Source: Pyricularia pennisetigena
Lineage: Eukaryota; Ascomycota; Sordariomycetes; Magnaporthales; Pyriculariaceae
DNA: 64,000 nucleotides
Assembly: GCF_004337985.1 (NCBI RefSeq)
Contig: NW_021940926.1
Span: forward strand, 248,001-312,000
Reading direction: 5' to 3'
The notes beneath the pieces are model-generated. The model was not told the origin of the DNA. It was given only the letters and a program-made list of their open reading frames with translations, and made no database searches. Position 1 is the stretch's first letter. The number at the start of each line of letters is the position of its first letter. The position numbers and the translations under genes were made by a program. Positions 8,433 to 20,322 of this stretch are shown piece by piece.

Positions 8433-11400
8433 GGCGTGGCAAATCAGGCGAACAAAACCAAAGGGGCGAGGGCTTTTGGAGGTCTTAAAGCTTGGGTTTG
8501 CAGCAGAGCTTCCATCCGAAAAGAAAGCCGTCAAACGAATGGATATATGTATAATTCCACAAATGTTCGATGTACATGGGCACAATTTTGTGTATGTGCT
8601 GTTGGAGCGGCATTCCCTTGGCTGATATATTATAAACCGCAAAAGTTTTTTAAAACTGTATTGCTGCGCCACGGTACTTTGATAGAGAGCATGGCTCCAA
8701 ATTAGCGTGTGTAAATTCGAACCTGGCTGCCGCAAATTGGATGAATCTTTCCAATGCATGTAGCTGCTGGTGGTTGGAAATGTCTAAAGCACGTCCATAT
8801 CCTTTTTGGTCGAGGAGCCCAGACGGAAGCTGCGTTACGCCCGACTGGATTCGAGATAAAAAGGACTATATTTCCAACTCAGCAGTTTGCGCGCTTTTAA
8901 TCCATGGCGTCCATGGACCAGCACTCGTTGCATTTCTTCCACATTTCCCCCCTCGTATCCTTGAGATTGCGCAGGAGCCGTTGCCGTCTCGTCGGCCATG
9001 CGGCCCAATTCCGAATCCAAACGACTTTGACTTTTGGTGGGGTTTGTTGGGTCGGGGGCTTTCGATTCGCTTCCAAGCGCTGGGTGGGCGACGTAGTTTT
9101 GGAAAAAAGGGGTAGCTCATCCGTTACACACCACCGAAAGGAACTTGATTGGACTTGCCAGTACCTGGGTGTTGGTCGCCTATATAGTAGCGCACCTGGA
9201 ATTCTAACCTGGTTGTTTTACCCTTTTCCAAACTGCAACAACGGACGATATCTGGCAGAGGCAGGTTCAAGATGGCGGATATGATTGATGAATCGCCGGA
9301 TCAAACGATTCAACGCGCCATGGCCAAAATAGCGGCCAAAAAAGTCGGCTCTTTACTTTTTCCTTTTTCCCTTTTTCTTTTTTTGCGACAACTAAAATTC
9401 TGCTAACGCCAAAAGCAAAAGGAAAACCTCCCGTTCGACTACAACTAACCTAGCCAAAGGGTTAATTGTCCATTCTCCACCTGGGGTCCATACCAACAGC
9501 AACGACAAGGCTAAAATTGCGCCTCTGCCAGTTTTCAAGCCTGAGCCCGAGACCAAGCACCGCTTTTGGGGGCCATACCTACAAGCCCCATGGGACGCAT
9601 TATGGTGCATTTTTCCTTGGTCGCCCGTTGTCTTTGTCGCCTCGCCGTTTCAACCGGCTGCCTTGTTTTGTTTTGCGTCGTGGCCTATACGCTCGCCGCT
9701 TGCGCTTTGTCGCGGTTCTCCAACCGCTCCACCAACTTGGTCTTGGACACTTGGTTCGCATCTCTGACAGGGCCTCTCATTACCAGTCCGCCATTGGACC
9801 GTCCATTTCCGGCGTGGTCGCTACATGCTACAACCAACTGCTCACCCAAGAGGACTCTGACCGGCGCTTGCCCCCGGAACGATGGTGGGTAATGGACGTT
9901 GAATGACTGGGTGATGGGGCGCGGACCGAGCTACCTCGCCGCGTGTGTCGTCTTGGATTTTGAGCGAAGTGAAAGATGTACAAAAACGCATTAGGGAGGG
10001 CGATCTGAAAGATAGAAACCATGGTTTCGAAGCTTGACGTGTAATTTAACGTTAGGCACCCAAACAGCCATCGCCACCGACCATTTGGTCCGGGATAGCA
10101 ACGGCGTCAACCCCAAAGAGTTGCCGGACTTGCTGGCCATGGAACGCTTATTCGCGCGCCGTTGGCATTACTCCCGCTTACGATTTTTACAGCAGCATTG
10201 AACAACGGTTGAGGGTTATTGACAAAAATATTCGGCGATTAAGAAACAGATCCTGATTTTGGCAGATACGAATAGGGTCAAAAACAGGTCAACCGACCGC
10301 GAGGGTTTCAACGCTACCAACGCAGAAATAGCCCAGGTTGGGAACGCCGTTTTGGCAGCCTTGTATGGCATTATTCTGGCTGTGATTGAAAGTCAGGGAT
10401 GGGCGAGTTGGGCTTGAATTTTCTTTTGGGTTTCCTTTGTTTTTCTTTTCTTTATAGAAAGCAGTTTTGTTATGTGTACCTTGGATGCGACGATCAAATC
10501 CATCCACCAAGTCGGCCCGTCTCTCCTTGAACATTTTCGTGACCGAACTGTTTTGTAGACCCGACTTTTTCCGCTTATCCTCGTATAGGTAGAATTTCTA
10601 GAAAGTGCCACGGGCAGGCCCGTTGCAATTTATTTCTGTTCCTATTTAAATGTTGATTCGACGACACACGCAGCCTCCAAATGCTTCAAAATCCCAACAA
10701 ATTACCGGGAAAGGAATGGACGGTAAGAGTTTATTTGGATTTGTGGCACCCAAAATGGCACCTGGAATTTGGCTGTAATAATAGCAGCCGTCGCGGGTTT
10801 GCGTGCAATGACGTCGACTTGCCTCCAACAACATCCACCGGAGACGTATTAGGTAAAGGCACGCGGTATAAATTCCGCCGCACAGGGAGGAAATGGAAAA
10901 CAGAAAGCAATGTGAGAGATAAAAAGGATGTATGCCGCGTGGTCATGGACCGGCCTACGGCAACCGGCTCTGCCTGGCTCGGGTGTCCAGGTGGTACCAG
11001 TAGCCACACTGCGAATTATTGCACAAACCCCATATTAACAAAGTCATTGTTTTCTTGCATGTCCTGGTCATTTACGGCAAAAAAAAAAGAAAAACAAGGA
11101 TCGGTGCAACCTGCTAATATACGTGCATTTGTTTTTTCCGTCATGTACCGTCCATTGATGATTGACAATGTACAATGTATCGCTAGATGCCTGTGGATTT
11201 CTTGACCAAGTTTACTACGACACCAACCAGCAAGTGCGTCCAATGCAACCCAAACTACACCAGCCCACCGGCGCGCCTTATCCAACGGAAACATTCTCGT
11301 CGACGGCATACACCAGACCTCATTCGCAGCATTAGCCGCAGCAGTCTCGGATTTATCGGCAGGAGCAGGCCCGGCGGGTTCAAAAGCTGCACCACCGAGA

Positions 11401-12990
11401 GCAGTGTCAGCAGGCGCACCATCATGTATATACAAATACGTGATGCTTTAATCGTTAGCCCCCTAGGCCGGGCTAGCCGTGCCATTTTCGCGCGATTGGA
11501 CAGAATAAACTTGTCGGCTTATTTCTCATAAATCTCGGCCCGGATTAATCCATTTTGTTGACGAAAGAACAAAAGCAGAATTACACAATAGCAAAACGCA
11601 TTTTTCTCTTCTCTCCCTTGGGTCTACATTTTGCGTCTCCAATGCTGGGCAACAGTCTCCAGCGCACGCAAATCTTAGTTACGAACCACGGCGCCACCCC
11701 GGTTTCCACCATGAACCGGACCGAGACCCAGCCCTTGACAGACTCGGAGCCTGTTGCAACACTCGTTGAGCGCTGGAGCCTTTCGTAAGTCGTGCTTGCA
11801 AGGCTTATGTTCTCAAACCTGACTCTGAAACCGAGTTTTCTTGTTTTTATCATCAGGATGACATCTGCAACTAGCAGGCAAAAAACGAAAATGGACTTGT
11901 TGAGATGCGATACGACAAAGGCGTTAAGGAGGCGCGGACGCATCCAGGCTAACGGGCAACAACTTTACAAAAGCCATTGTGGTTCCAAACGAGAATGTCA
12001 TCGATCACTGTTTGAAGGCGGTCGCAACCTCCTCGTTACCAAAACCGGACCAAGGACGACAGGGAGCTGTTGGAGGATTTGATCGAGCTGGCCGAGGAAG
12101 CGGATGAAGCAGAGAAAGGCAAAGAGCGGGTGCGAGAAACAGTGCATCAAGTTCAAAAGCATCAAAACGCAACATCCAAGCGGGCGCAACAAACATGGCA
12201 ATTCGCAATGCAAACCAAGCCAACGACATATATGTACAGGTATGCCACAATATCATTCGGCTTGCACCCTTCCAAGATGTGCAAAGTAATTATCGCAGCG
12301 ACCACGAACCAATGGTTTGGATCCTCTCACGCCATGGCCTCACACCAACTGCTGGCCCTGTTTTTATGCCGTCGATACGAATTGTTCCGCCTTGGAGACG
12401 ACAGCCCTCCCGCCTTCCGCCCCACCGCCATCCCAGGCTGCGTGCCAGTGCAACGCTTTGTCCGCGACGGTCAGTTTGGGCTGTCCATAAAATTGATTTT
12501 CGGGCTGCTTCTGGAGACTATAAAAGATGTTAGACTTTCTCTGCAAGCCATTGTCTCCATGCTTTGCCGACACGCACTTCTTTTGTTCCATTCCAGTCTT
12601 TGTTCCAAGGTTAGAGCAACTTGTTATGTCGTCTTTCAGGCCGAGTCAGCAATAGACACGCCCTTGGCTTCCTTGGACAGACCGGATCCCGCAACACCAC
12701 GGGGCGGCCGTTTCACCAAGCCAACAGCATGGCCTACAGCATTAGCAGCAGCCGCAGCAGCAGCAGCTGGGGGCTCGCGGTTCCGGTGGCCGCCCGCCGT
12801 GCGCATGTATGCTTCTTACACCCAGGAAAGCATCATGGGCACATGGCCCACCCCGAGCGCCGTCGAGAGTATCTGGAGTTTATAAAGGCGCAAAGGCGTG
12901 ACGAACTCGAGTCGAAGCGCAGATAAAACGGGACCCGACAAAATCGATATCCCAACTGCCCACGGTAAGCCAGCTCCCCTCCCTCGCCAG
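8433..12990. other. gene-poor interval with scattered short frames
   Basis: No frame longer than about 270 codons and no recognisable domain. Candidate fragments include a plus-strand stretch near 11196-11333 (reads like GFLDQVYYDTNQQVRP) and a Glu/Lys-rich plus-strand stretch near 12060-12230, but neither has a start or splice pattern I can defend. Pyrimidine-rich runs occur near 9342-9385. The pattern fits decayed gene remnants, not functional genes. Confidence 0.4.
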
Positions 12991-14094
12991 TCATTTCTCT
13001 ACTTCGGGATGCACTCGGTCAACACTGTCAAGTATCAGTCTGTACTGCTCCGCGGATAAATTCATCATCTTCCCTGCTACGGCCACACATTTGCCCATTG
13101 CTTCTTGCTCTCGTGCCGACGGTTCGCCGTCGCGGTAAAACTGCAGTCTCCTTTTCATATTTTGGAATTGACCGGGTGTTGGGAGGATACAGCTGCTGGC
13201 TAGCTCCTCCGCCCGGCCGAGCACCGTGCTGACGAATTGTCTCAGCCCCTCCAGGCCGTGTTCGTCAAGGTTCAAAACTTGAAGATCCAACGGCCTCGAA
13301 ACCGCCAATTGATCTTGTTTCAATTCGTCAACCTCGATGGAAAGAAGTGTGTTTCCCGACCAAGATGGACCTTTTCCCGTGCGCAGCGCATGTGGGATTC
13401 CTGCAAGCCCGACATGAGAGTTTCCATCCGTTGGACCAAATCGCCGCAAGAATGGCTATCCTTTTGCTTAGTTTGTGAAGAAGCGACCTTTGTCGCGTCA
13501 TTTTCGTATGCTTCATTAATCCGCATAACTGCGACCAATTGTTCTTGCCCTTCGGGGCCGTTTGGCCCGTTGCGATTGTTTACATCGTTTCGAGACAAGG
13601 ACTCCATTCCAGCCCCTAAAACTGTTTTGATCCGCTTAATGTAATCCACGTGAGGAGGACAGAACGAAAAAAAAACAAAGTCATCTTTCCACATACTTGT
13701 TCAGGCATCTCCCATTTGCTCCAATATTTGCATCGGCCCACACTGCCTCAGCCCACCTCGGCCTCGTGCGGGCTGGGTTTTTATCTGCGCAGTGCAAACA
13801 TTGTCCGTCTTGTAACCCGTTCACGTCGATATTCAAACCACGGCGCGCGCCAACCAAGACCTTTTTGGCGTATTGTTCGTTCCTAAAACGCCAGCGTCTC
13901 TCCAAAGTCGAACCTCGCCCGTTTCCTTCATGGTAGCAATGGTACATACTGACGTATTGACGAGCTTGTCGACTCGTGTCATCCTCGGTGCTTTCCATCA
14001 ACCTCGACATTTTTATGGCGTCAAACGGCCCCGGCCGACCTTGAACAGCCAGGGCTGGTTTGCGTGGGTGCGTGCGCGCATGTGCCCAAAACAA
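12991..14094 (-). pseudogene. unrecognised gene or gene remnant, several minus-strand coding blocks
   Basis: Three overlapping minus-strand open blocks look coding: 14094-13697 (basic, Arg-rich), 13634-13320 (Gln/Asn/Glu-rich), and 13440-12991 (helical, ending in EQYRLILDSVDRVHPEVEK). A GTATGT donor lies at 13696 and an AG acceptor at 13635, giving a 62-nt intron, but the phases do not join the open frames. The gene is therefore either spliced in a way I did not find or has decayed. The last block shares the MNLSAEQYRL-type motif with the fragment at 8000-8432. It lies divergent to the gene starting at 15361. No known family recognised. Confidence 0.4.
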
Positions 14095-14640
14095 GAAGCA
14101 AACAACCGGATTCGTTCAGGGTTTGTAAAGCATCGAGGCCACGGGTCACAACGGGCTGCTGCATATATGTGTTATTCCAGCTGGGGCAGAAATGCGATCC
14201 CGCAACGCGACGCAAGCTGTGCGATTTCGTCGACGGGGTTACTTTGGGTTTGGCTTCCCGGACCCCCTCAGACACCTGTATATTGTAGTGGATGGTCGAT
14301 AAATTGCGGGTCCCAAATTGACGAAATGCGTTGGCCTTGGATACACCACCGCCGACAACAAATCGGAGGCATAAGCGCTGACTAGTCGCCTTGTATTGTT
14401 GCACCCAGCAGGCTTGCAAACGCTCACCATCGGCGCCTTGGGGTCAGATGTTCCTATCCCGCTCCCGGCTCAGCGTGCGTCGTGAGGGTAACAGTACATG
14501 GCATGCGCGGTGGCATAAATTAGTGGACAGGCACCTGCGGTGACAAGTCCGCACCGTTTTGTTTTTGCGTGCTAACCACCTTTCCTATCAGGAAGACCTG
14601 TGGTGGAATGACACTTGGCAAAAGCTCGATTCGAAATGGT

Positions 14641-14725
14641 TTGCAAGGGATATATACACGCAATCTAAACGCTTCGTCGGCGCTCAGCTCAGGAAATTCT
14701 CTGCGAAGGCTCGTTACGCCAGAAT
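14641..14725. repeat. dispersed ~85-bp repeat, copy 2
   Basis: Second copy of the repeat at 93-172, in the same orientation, with matching blocks TGCAAGGGATATA, CTCAGCTCA and TCTCTGCG in the same order. Differences are mostly transitions. Confidence 0.45.
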
Positions 14726-14886
14726 TGTACGTTCATTTAGTCTCAGTGCTCAGACTAGACCCCCCTGTTTCGCAGGGTGGCCCGCGCTCTCCACTCGGGA
14801 TGGACCTTCAGGTACATTGCTGAACTACGATTGAGCCACAGGTTCAATTGTGGAACTTTGGGTGGATGAGCTTTGAAACTGACGTT

Positions 14887-14933
14887 CCTGTGCGCAACGA
14901 GTAACGAGTGCGCAACGAGTAACGAGTGCGCAA
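14887..14933. repeat. 18-bp tandem repeat, about 2.6 copies
   Basis: The unit GTGCGCAACGAGTAACGA is repeated without mismatch. It lies in the space between the divergent genes at 12991-14094 (minus) and 15361-17386 (plus). Confidence 0.85.
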
Positions 14934-15360
14934 CAATAGTCGCTCCGGACCCACTTCCCCGAGCAAAAGCTCGATAAAGTGGGGACGAGACGTGGCGCGA
15001 CACTGATTCATGTGGCGCAAAGGCGGTGGGAGCCACATGCATTTGATGTGGTTCCCCGCACCTCCGATTTCAGTTGAGGCCGGTAACTTGTCTGGCAAGT
15101 ACCCCCCGGTCTTCCATCCCCCACCTTCAATTTACTTCGCTTGTACCCGTCTTGGCTCCGCTCACAACTTCGATTCCCTGTCGACTTTCACCATTGTGAC
15201 GCAACTAACCACAAAAACGAGAAACGGCTGTTCGCGATTCACCTCAAATGCACCGAGTACAGGCGGCGACAGCGAAAACAGCGCAATTCTAGCGCATCGG
15301 TAGGCGGCTGTTAGCCAAATTCCCTAGTACACATAGAATTTCAACCGTCCAAAGCAATGC

Positions 15361-17386
15361 ATGCTAACCAATGCTTGTGACTATTCAGCGCTACCGACAA
15401 TCGCCATGGAGGAAGCGGCCTTTCACAACACATACCCGCTTCACGCCGAAGCCTCAGTCGAGATAGCCGAGCATTATTATGCAACGCACATCACCGGCGG
15501 TCGTTTCGGCAACTACAACTCAACACAAACCCACCAGCAAATGGCCCTGCTCGAACGCCTCGCTTCATCTCACTCGACCATCATCAGGGAATTGAACCGG
15601 AAATATGGCATCACCAAACAGGCCTACACCTATGCCGACAATGTCATGGCTATAACCCAAAATCTCGGCAAGTTTTGGAGGGACGGCTCTCCGGTACCTT
15701 ATGTTTCGTCCAGCAGCATTTCCAACTTGCGAAAAATAGCCAAGATCGTCAAAGACAACTTCGGTGCGATAGATTTTGCCCACTTTGTCGAAACACGCTG
15801 GGACCCAGTCGGCGAGAGCTCGGACTTGCTCACAGGTTTCTGCTTTCGATTTTTTCACGACATTGCCAGCGGCCTCGACAACTATGCCGAGTCCCGTACC
15901 AGGAAAGCCTTGAAAAAGCTCAGGGCTTTTATCGCAGCTCCGCCCTCAATACACCTTCCCTCTCCTCCTCCCACTGACATTGCGTCGTCGGCCTCCCCAA
16001 ACTCTACCACACTGGCCGAAACGAAACATCAGCCGCCTCCCTCGACTGTTCGAACTGCAATTCCAACGTACATCGGCGACAGCCACCCAACCAACCTCTT
16101 AGATCACCAAAAGACAATGCCGCCGCCCCCCTCCGCTCTCAACACAAACTTGTCAACCACCAGCCGCCCTTTAAACACCTTTGACTCGCCGCCCTGCACG
16201 CCGAGCCACAATGCAAGCTTTTCAACGGATATCAGTCGCGGATTCAGCGCTGGTAGCTTTTCAAGTGTGCGCTCGTGGGGTCGCAATACAAGTTTTGCCA
16301 CTACTGTGGCGGATACCGACTGTTCCGACTTGCCCAACAGTCCACCGGATCTAACAGTGAGCCGCTTTTCCAACTGCCATCTAAATCACGCAATCTGCTG
16401 ACAAAACTTTGCCATAGTGTGGAAACCAACTCGCATTCTCGGACGCCTTCGTTGGCGACGATAACGACAGTGACATATCCCCCCTTGACGGAAACCTTTC
16501 GCCTGTCCATTCTATACAAGACGAAACCCTCCTACGCGACCAGGAACCCGTGCAAAGGGTTCTTCTGCCCAACAGTCCACGCGGTTGCGCAACCTTGCGC
16601 TCGAACCAGGTACCTAGGATTGAAGACGCAATCCCAGGGACGCTGGCCGCTAGCCAAGACCCCATGCCGTATCTGAATTCAACGGATATCAGGCCCGTTG
16701 TTGAAACAGGGCAAAACATGCAAACAATCCAAGCTGAAGCCAGCTTGGTCAATTGCACAGGTCTCCGGTCTGATAAGCAAGTGCAAACTGTCCAGGATAC
16801 TCAAACTGAAGCCAGCTTGTTCAACGATACATGTATTGAACCTGATACGCAAGTGCAGTGTAATGATGCGAATGAGCTTGCGGGTAAAGAAGACCAACTG
16901 TCAGCCCAGGGCCAACCGTGTTTGGAGCAGACGCGGTTGCGTCAACGTCCTAGTCAACCCACTCGTCGGGGACGTTGTGCGCCCCGGCCGCCTCTCGTTC
17001 GGCCCCGAAGTCGAGCTACCTATACTGAAAAAAGACTGAAGACAGTGCTGCAGCAGTGCATCGACAGCCCATATGGCCGTGCCCGAGGTTCACTTGGCAG
17101 TGCTCAAGCCTCCCAGATGCAGGCTGATCTTGTTCGTCTTGTTCATCGTTACCTTAACCCAGGCTCTGATCAGGCCGTAGGCGGTAGTAGCCCTGAAGAC
17201 GACGATGACTATGATGACACAACTAAAGACGGTACGTACAGACCATCACGGAACGCGACATCAGGACCCTCGAGTCAGACCCGGCGCAAAAATCCACCAC
17301 GACATTCTCGCCTTGAATCCTCGACAACCTCAACAACCCAAAGCCCTGCCCCTAGGTCTTTACGCAAAAGGCCACGGGAGCATTAG
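15361..17386 (+). CDS. orphan protein, 655 residues, one intron
   Basis: Two exons join in phase: 15361-16356 and 16415-17386, separated by a 58-bp intron (16357-16414; donor GTGAGC, branch-like CTGAC at 16397-16401, acceptor CCATAG). Residues about 1-200 are an ordered, mostly helical region (for example SISNLRKIAKIVKDNFG). The middle is Pro/Ser/Thr-rich and disordered. A second, shorter ordered patch (YTEKRLKTVLQQCIDSPYG) precedes a Ser/Arg/Pro-rich basic tail with an acidic run, suggesting a nuclear or nucleic-acid-associated protein. A second ATG at 15406 has a better context (GCCATGG) and may be the true start, giving 640 residues. No family recognised. It is co-oriented with the nuclease-fold and protease genes downstream. 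Confidence 0.75.
16357..16414 (+). other. intron of the orphan gene
   Basis: Donor GTGAGC, branch-like GCTGAC 14-19 nt before the acceptor, acceptor TAG. It falls exactly between codons (phase 0), and removing it joins two long open frames that otherwise stop at 16401 and 16414. Confidence 0.8.
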
Positions 17387-18975
17387 GATCTCGTCATACA
17401 GGTTCGCGGCCACAAGGAGTAAACGGCTGTAGGGTTTGTTTCTGTCAACCCGTATCTAACATGATTGATTTTCTCCCCGGTGGCTGTTGTGCTTTGGTAT
17501 TAAATCGGCACATCGCCGTATCCCTTACAGAATGGGAAGGGTAAATGTACATTTGTATAAGTAACAGTGGATGAAGGCCTAGAGGACGATGAAGAATACA
17601 AAGGAGCCATCGGATGGCCACCGGTTGGCCGCGCGCTGATATGTAACCGCGCGCTGATACAAAAAAAAAGTATATTTGTAAATGGCATATTTTCGCTGCT
17701 ATATACCTCGCTCAGTGAAGCCACTTTGAGGCACAGAACTTGAGAAACCTGAGGGTATGTTTTACTGTTTTACGCTGTAGCTTTACTGTCAATCTGCTTC
17801 CCGTAGCGTACCCAGCTGCCCCGACTAGAACTAGGTCTAGTCTAGTCTTCAATTCTGGACCACGATAGTGACCGAAGCACGATCGAACTACTTCACCCTG
17901 CGCAGCTAGCCTGATGGCCTGCCGTCATGAATATCCACATTCTAGCTGGCCAGACCTCCTCAAGCTTGCAAATGTGATGCTCTGCAATCCGACACGTATG
18001 CCGCCGTACCGAAATCCAAAACCAATGCTTGTAGCAATATATGCGTAAGATGAGAACCAGGAGGCTGAAGAGAATAAGTGCAAAGCACCCCCAAACCGAA
18101 ATTCGGGCTTATAATTACAAGCAAAGGCATTTACGACGGGGGATAATAACATCTATGCGGAGTAAATATACAAAGATGCACAAGGATATTTTACAAGGAA
18201 TAGAGTAGCACTACAACAACGTAGCAGGAAGCGATGGCGACGCCACGTCTGTAGCCTTGAACGGTTTTTTCATTCGCAGGCCGCATCTATAGGCTCGGAC
18301 ATGGCCATCGAGCTCCCCAGGACCTTGTTTTTAAATTTTATTTTCTTTCGGAAGGGGTCCAAAATCAGGGGCATGTTTCCGCTGCTGCTATAAACCTCCT
18401 CCAAAAGCCCTGTACCTTTTTCAGGTGCTGTCGGAAAACCTGAACATGTGTGTCGCAGCGGGCAGCGGGTCGGCAGCAGCGGTCTCTATCACCTACAGTC
18501 TGCCTGGATTGAGAACCTCGTCATGCTTCCGAATGCGATTCGCATGGGCAGACCACAGCAAGACTTCAGAATCCGCCAAAAGCACGCGGGGTACTGGCTA
18601 CAAATCTAGAGCTCGACTGGAACATCAACCACAGCGACTATAAAAAATTATTCGAGCGATTTGGGCCCCTTGGGCTGCGCGCAAACCGAACATGTAACTT
18701 GGTACTGTCTTGCAAAGTAGAATTCATTTTGTTGCAGCAGCATGTGCGGGGCCTTTGATGGGTTTTGGCCGCTGCCCCACGTATTCGGCATCATTGGCCC
18801 GTGCACCACATGCTACTAATTCTCCACTTGCTGTGCATTTGTAACCACAGCAACGCCAGCAACCACTCGCAGTGGCAATAAACCAAAACCCACGTTTCTG
18901 TGACCTTGAATCATTCAACACCATCGATTTGTCTTCTGCCACAAAACCACAAGAACGCATCCCAGACGGACGACT
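17387..18975. other. intergenic, nothing recognised
   Basis: No convincing frame on either strand. The only small structures noted are a direct repeat of CCGCGCGCTGATA near 17630-17660 and a short TCTAG-containing palindrome near 17828. Promoter elements for the gene at 18976 are presumably in the last few hundred bases, but none is obvious. Confidence 0.5.
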
Positions 18976-20322
18976 ATGAACGATCGCGACCTTTTGTCCT
19001 GGCTCGCTGCGATTCCATCCCACCGCCTTGCGCCGCTGCCCGACAAACGCAAACGCAAACGCGCCGCCGCTCCCCCGACGCCGCCGCCCGACAGTTCCAG
19101 TTCCAGCACCAATTCCACCCATATGACGAGTACGCCCGCCAAGCGCCCCGCCATCCACGGTGACGGCGACCTCGACCAGACCCCGAGACCTGCACGATCC
19201 CGGCCGGCCGAGGAATCTCTGGCTTCGACACCCTCCAAGAGAAGCAGGACGAGCCAGACCAGTTTCGCGTCCGGGAGCAAGAGGATAAGGGAGGCGGAAT
19301 CCAGTGGGGATTTGTGCTCCCAGTCCTTTTCCAGGGACGACACGGACGCCCTCCCAGAGGCTCTGCGCACTTTGCAGACCGATTTGGAGGGCGCCTGCGT
19401 CGGAGCCCCCATCATCTCCTCGTCTCGGAAACACGAGATTTCGGCTGCTGGCGTGCTTGGCAAGAGCATTAGGGACTTTCATTTCCTCCCTCCAGATTCG
19501 GGACAAGTCGAGTCGCCGACTTTCCGAGATGTTTGCAAATACCAAAAAAGGGCTGCGATGTACAACGACGACAGGTTCGAGGAAGCGGCCTGGTCTGCGT
19601 GTATTATTATACCTTTGCTTGAACTGGCAATTTCGGATATTAAAGAGTTGGCTATAATCCCTTGGTTAGTTTTGTCATATATTTACTCCCCCCGTCTACC
19701 ATTAAAAAGGCTATTGCATCAGACTAATTCTCCTTCCGCGACTGGTAGCACCACGGCAAAAGTGGCAGACAAGGACTTGCTACCGCGGGGCTATTCCAAT
19801 TGCAAAATGGTGGACATCTGCCTCGCCCTCGAGCCTTCACACGTGCCCGAAACTCTCAGCGCGGTACGGCGGGTACAGCATCTTGCGCCTTCAAAAACCA
19901 TCAACCACACAGACTACCACCCTCTGTCATACCGCCCAATCGGCCTGAGCATCGAGGTTAAACGCCCGAGCGGCAGTACGGTGGAAGCAGTGGAGCAGCT
20001 GGCAGTGTGGCAATACGCACAGTGGAAGATGCTAGAGATTTTGGCCATGAATCCGGACGACAACCAGCCTTTAGCACTGGAAGGACTTGAGTTTCTCCCA
20101 GGAATCAGCATTGTCGGCCACGAATGGTCTTTTTCGGCCACCATCCGCCGCCCGGATGGCAGCGTTGTTCAATGGAAAGGGGGCAAACTCGGCGATACAA
20201 CAACCGCCCACGGGATTTACAGCATTGTTTGGGGGCTACGTCGTATCGCCAAGTATCTCACCGAGACCTACTGGCCGTGGTACGAAAAAGAGATACTACG
20301 CATGGTTCATATAAATGTATGA
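18976..20322 (+). CDS. PD-(D/E)XK nuclease-fold protein of a fungal-specific family
   Basis: A 448-residue, apparently intronless protein. Residues 1-130 are disordered and basic with KRKRKR and KRSR clusters, likely nuclear-localisation signals. From about 150 to the end it is ordered and carries the nuclease-fold signature: Asp280 in CKMVDICLAL, then Glu327-Val-Lys329 in LSIEVKRP, followed by a Gln/Trp helix (EQLAVWQYAQW). This order, including INHTDYHPLSYRPIGLSIE, matches my knowledge of the fungal PD-(D/E)XK nuclease-like family (Pfam PDDEXK_12), whose members are numerous in accessory regions and mostly uncharacterised. The D...ExK residues are intact, so nuclease activity is possible but unproven. 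It lies between the orphan gene and the C48 protease gene, same strand. Confidence 0.8.
   Translation: MNDRDLLSWLAAIPSHRLAPLPDKRKRKRAAAPPTPPPDSSSSSTNSTHMTSTPAKRPAIHGDGDLDQTPRPARSRPAEESLASTPSKRSRTSQTSFASGSKRIREAESSGDLCSQSFSRDDTDALPEALRTLQTDLEGACVGAPIISSSRKHEISAAGVLGKSIRDFHFLPPDSGQVESPTFRDVCKYQKRAAMYNDDRFEEAAWSACIIIPLLELAISDIKELAIIPWLVLSYIYSPRLPLKRLLHQTNSPSATGSTTAKVADKDLLPRGYSNCKMVDICLALEPSHVPETLSAVRRVQHLAPSKTINHTDYHPLSYRPIGLSIEVKRPSGSTVEAVEQLAVWQYAQWKMLEILAMNPDDNQPLALEGLEFLPGISIVGHEWSFSATIRRPDGSVVQWKGGKLGDTTTAHGIYSIVWGLRRIAKYLTETYWPWYEKEILRMVHINV

Noticed and set aside
13635..13696. Intron joining the minus-strand blocks of the 12991-14094 remnant
   Set aside because: Donor GTATGT and acceptor AAG look acceptable, but the reading phases do not match and the required frame hits a stop within six codons.
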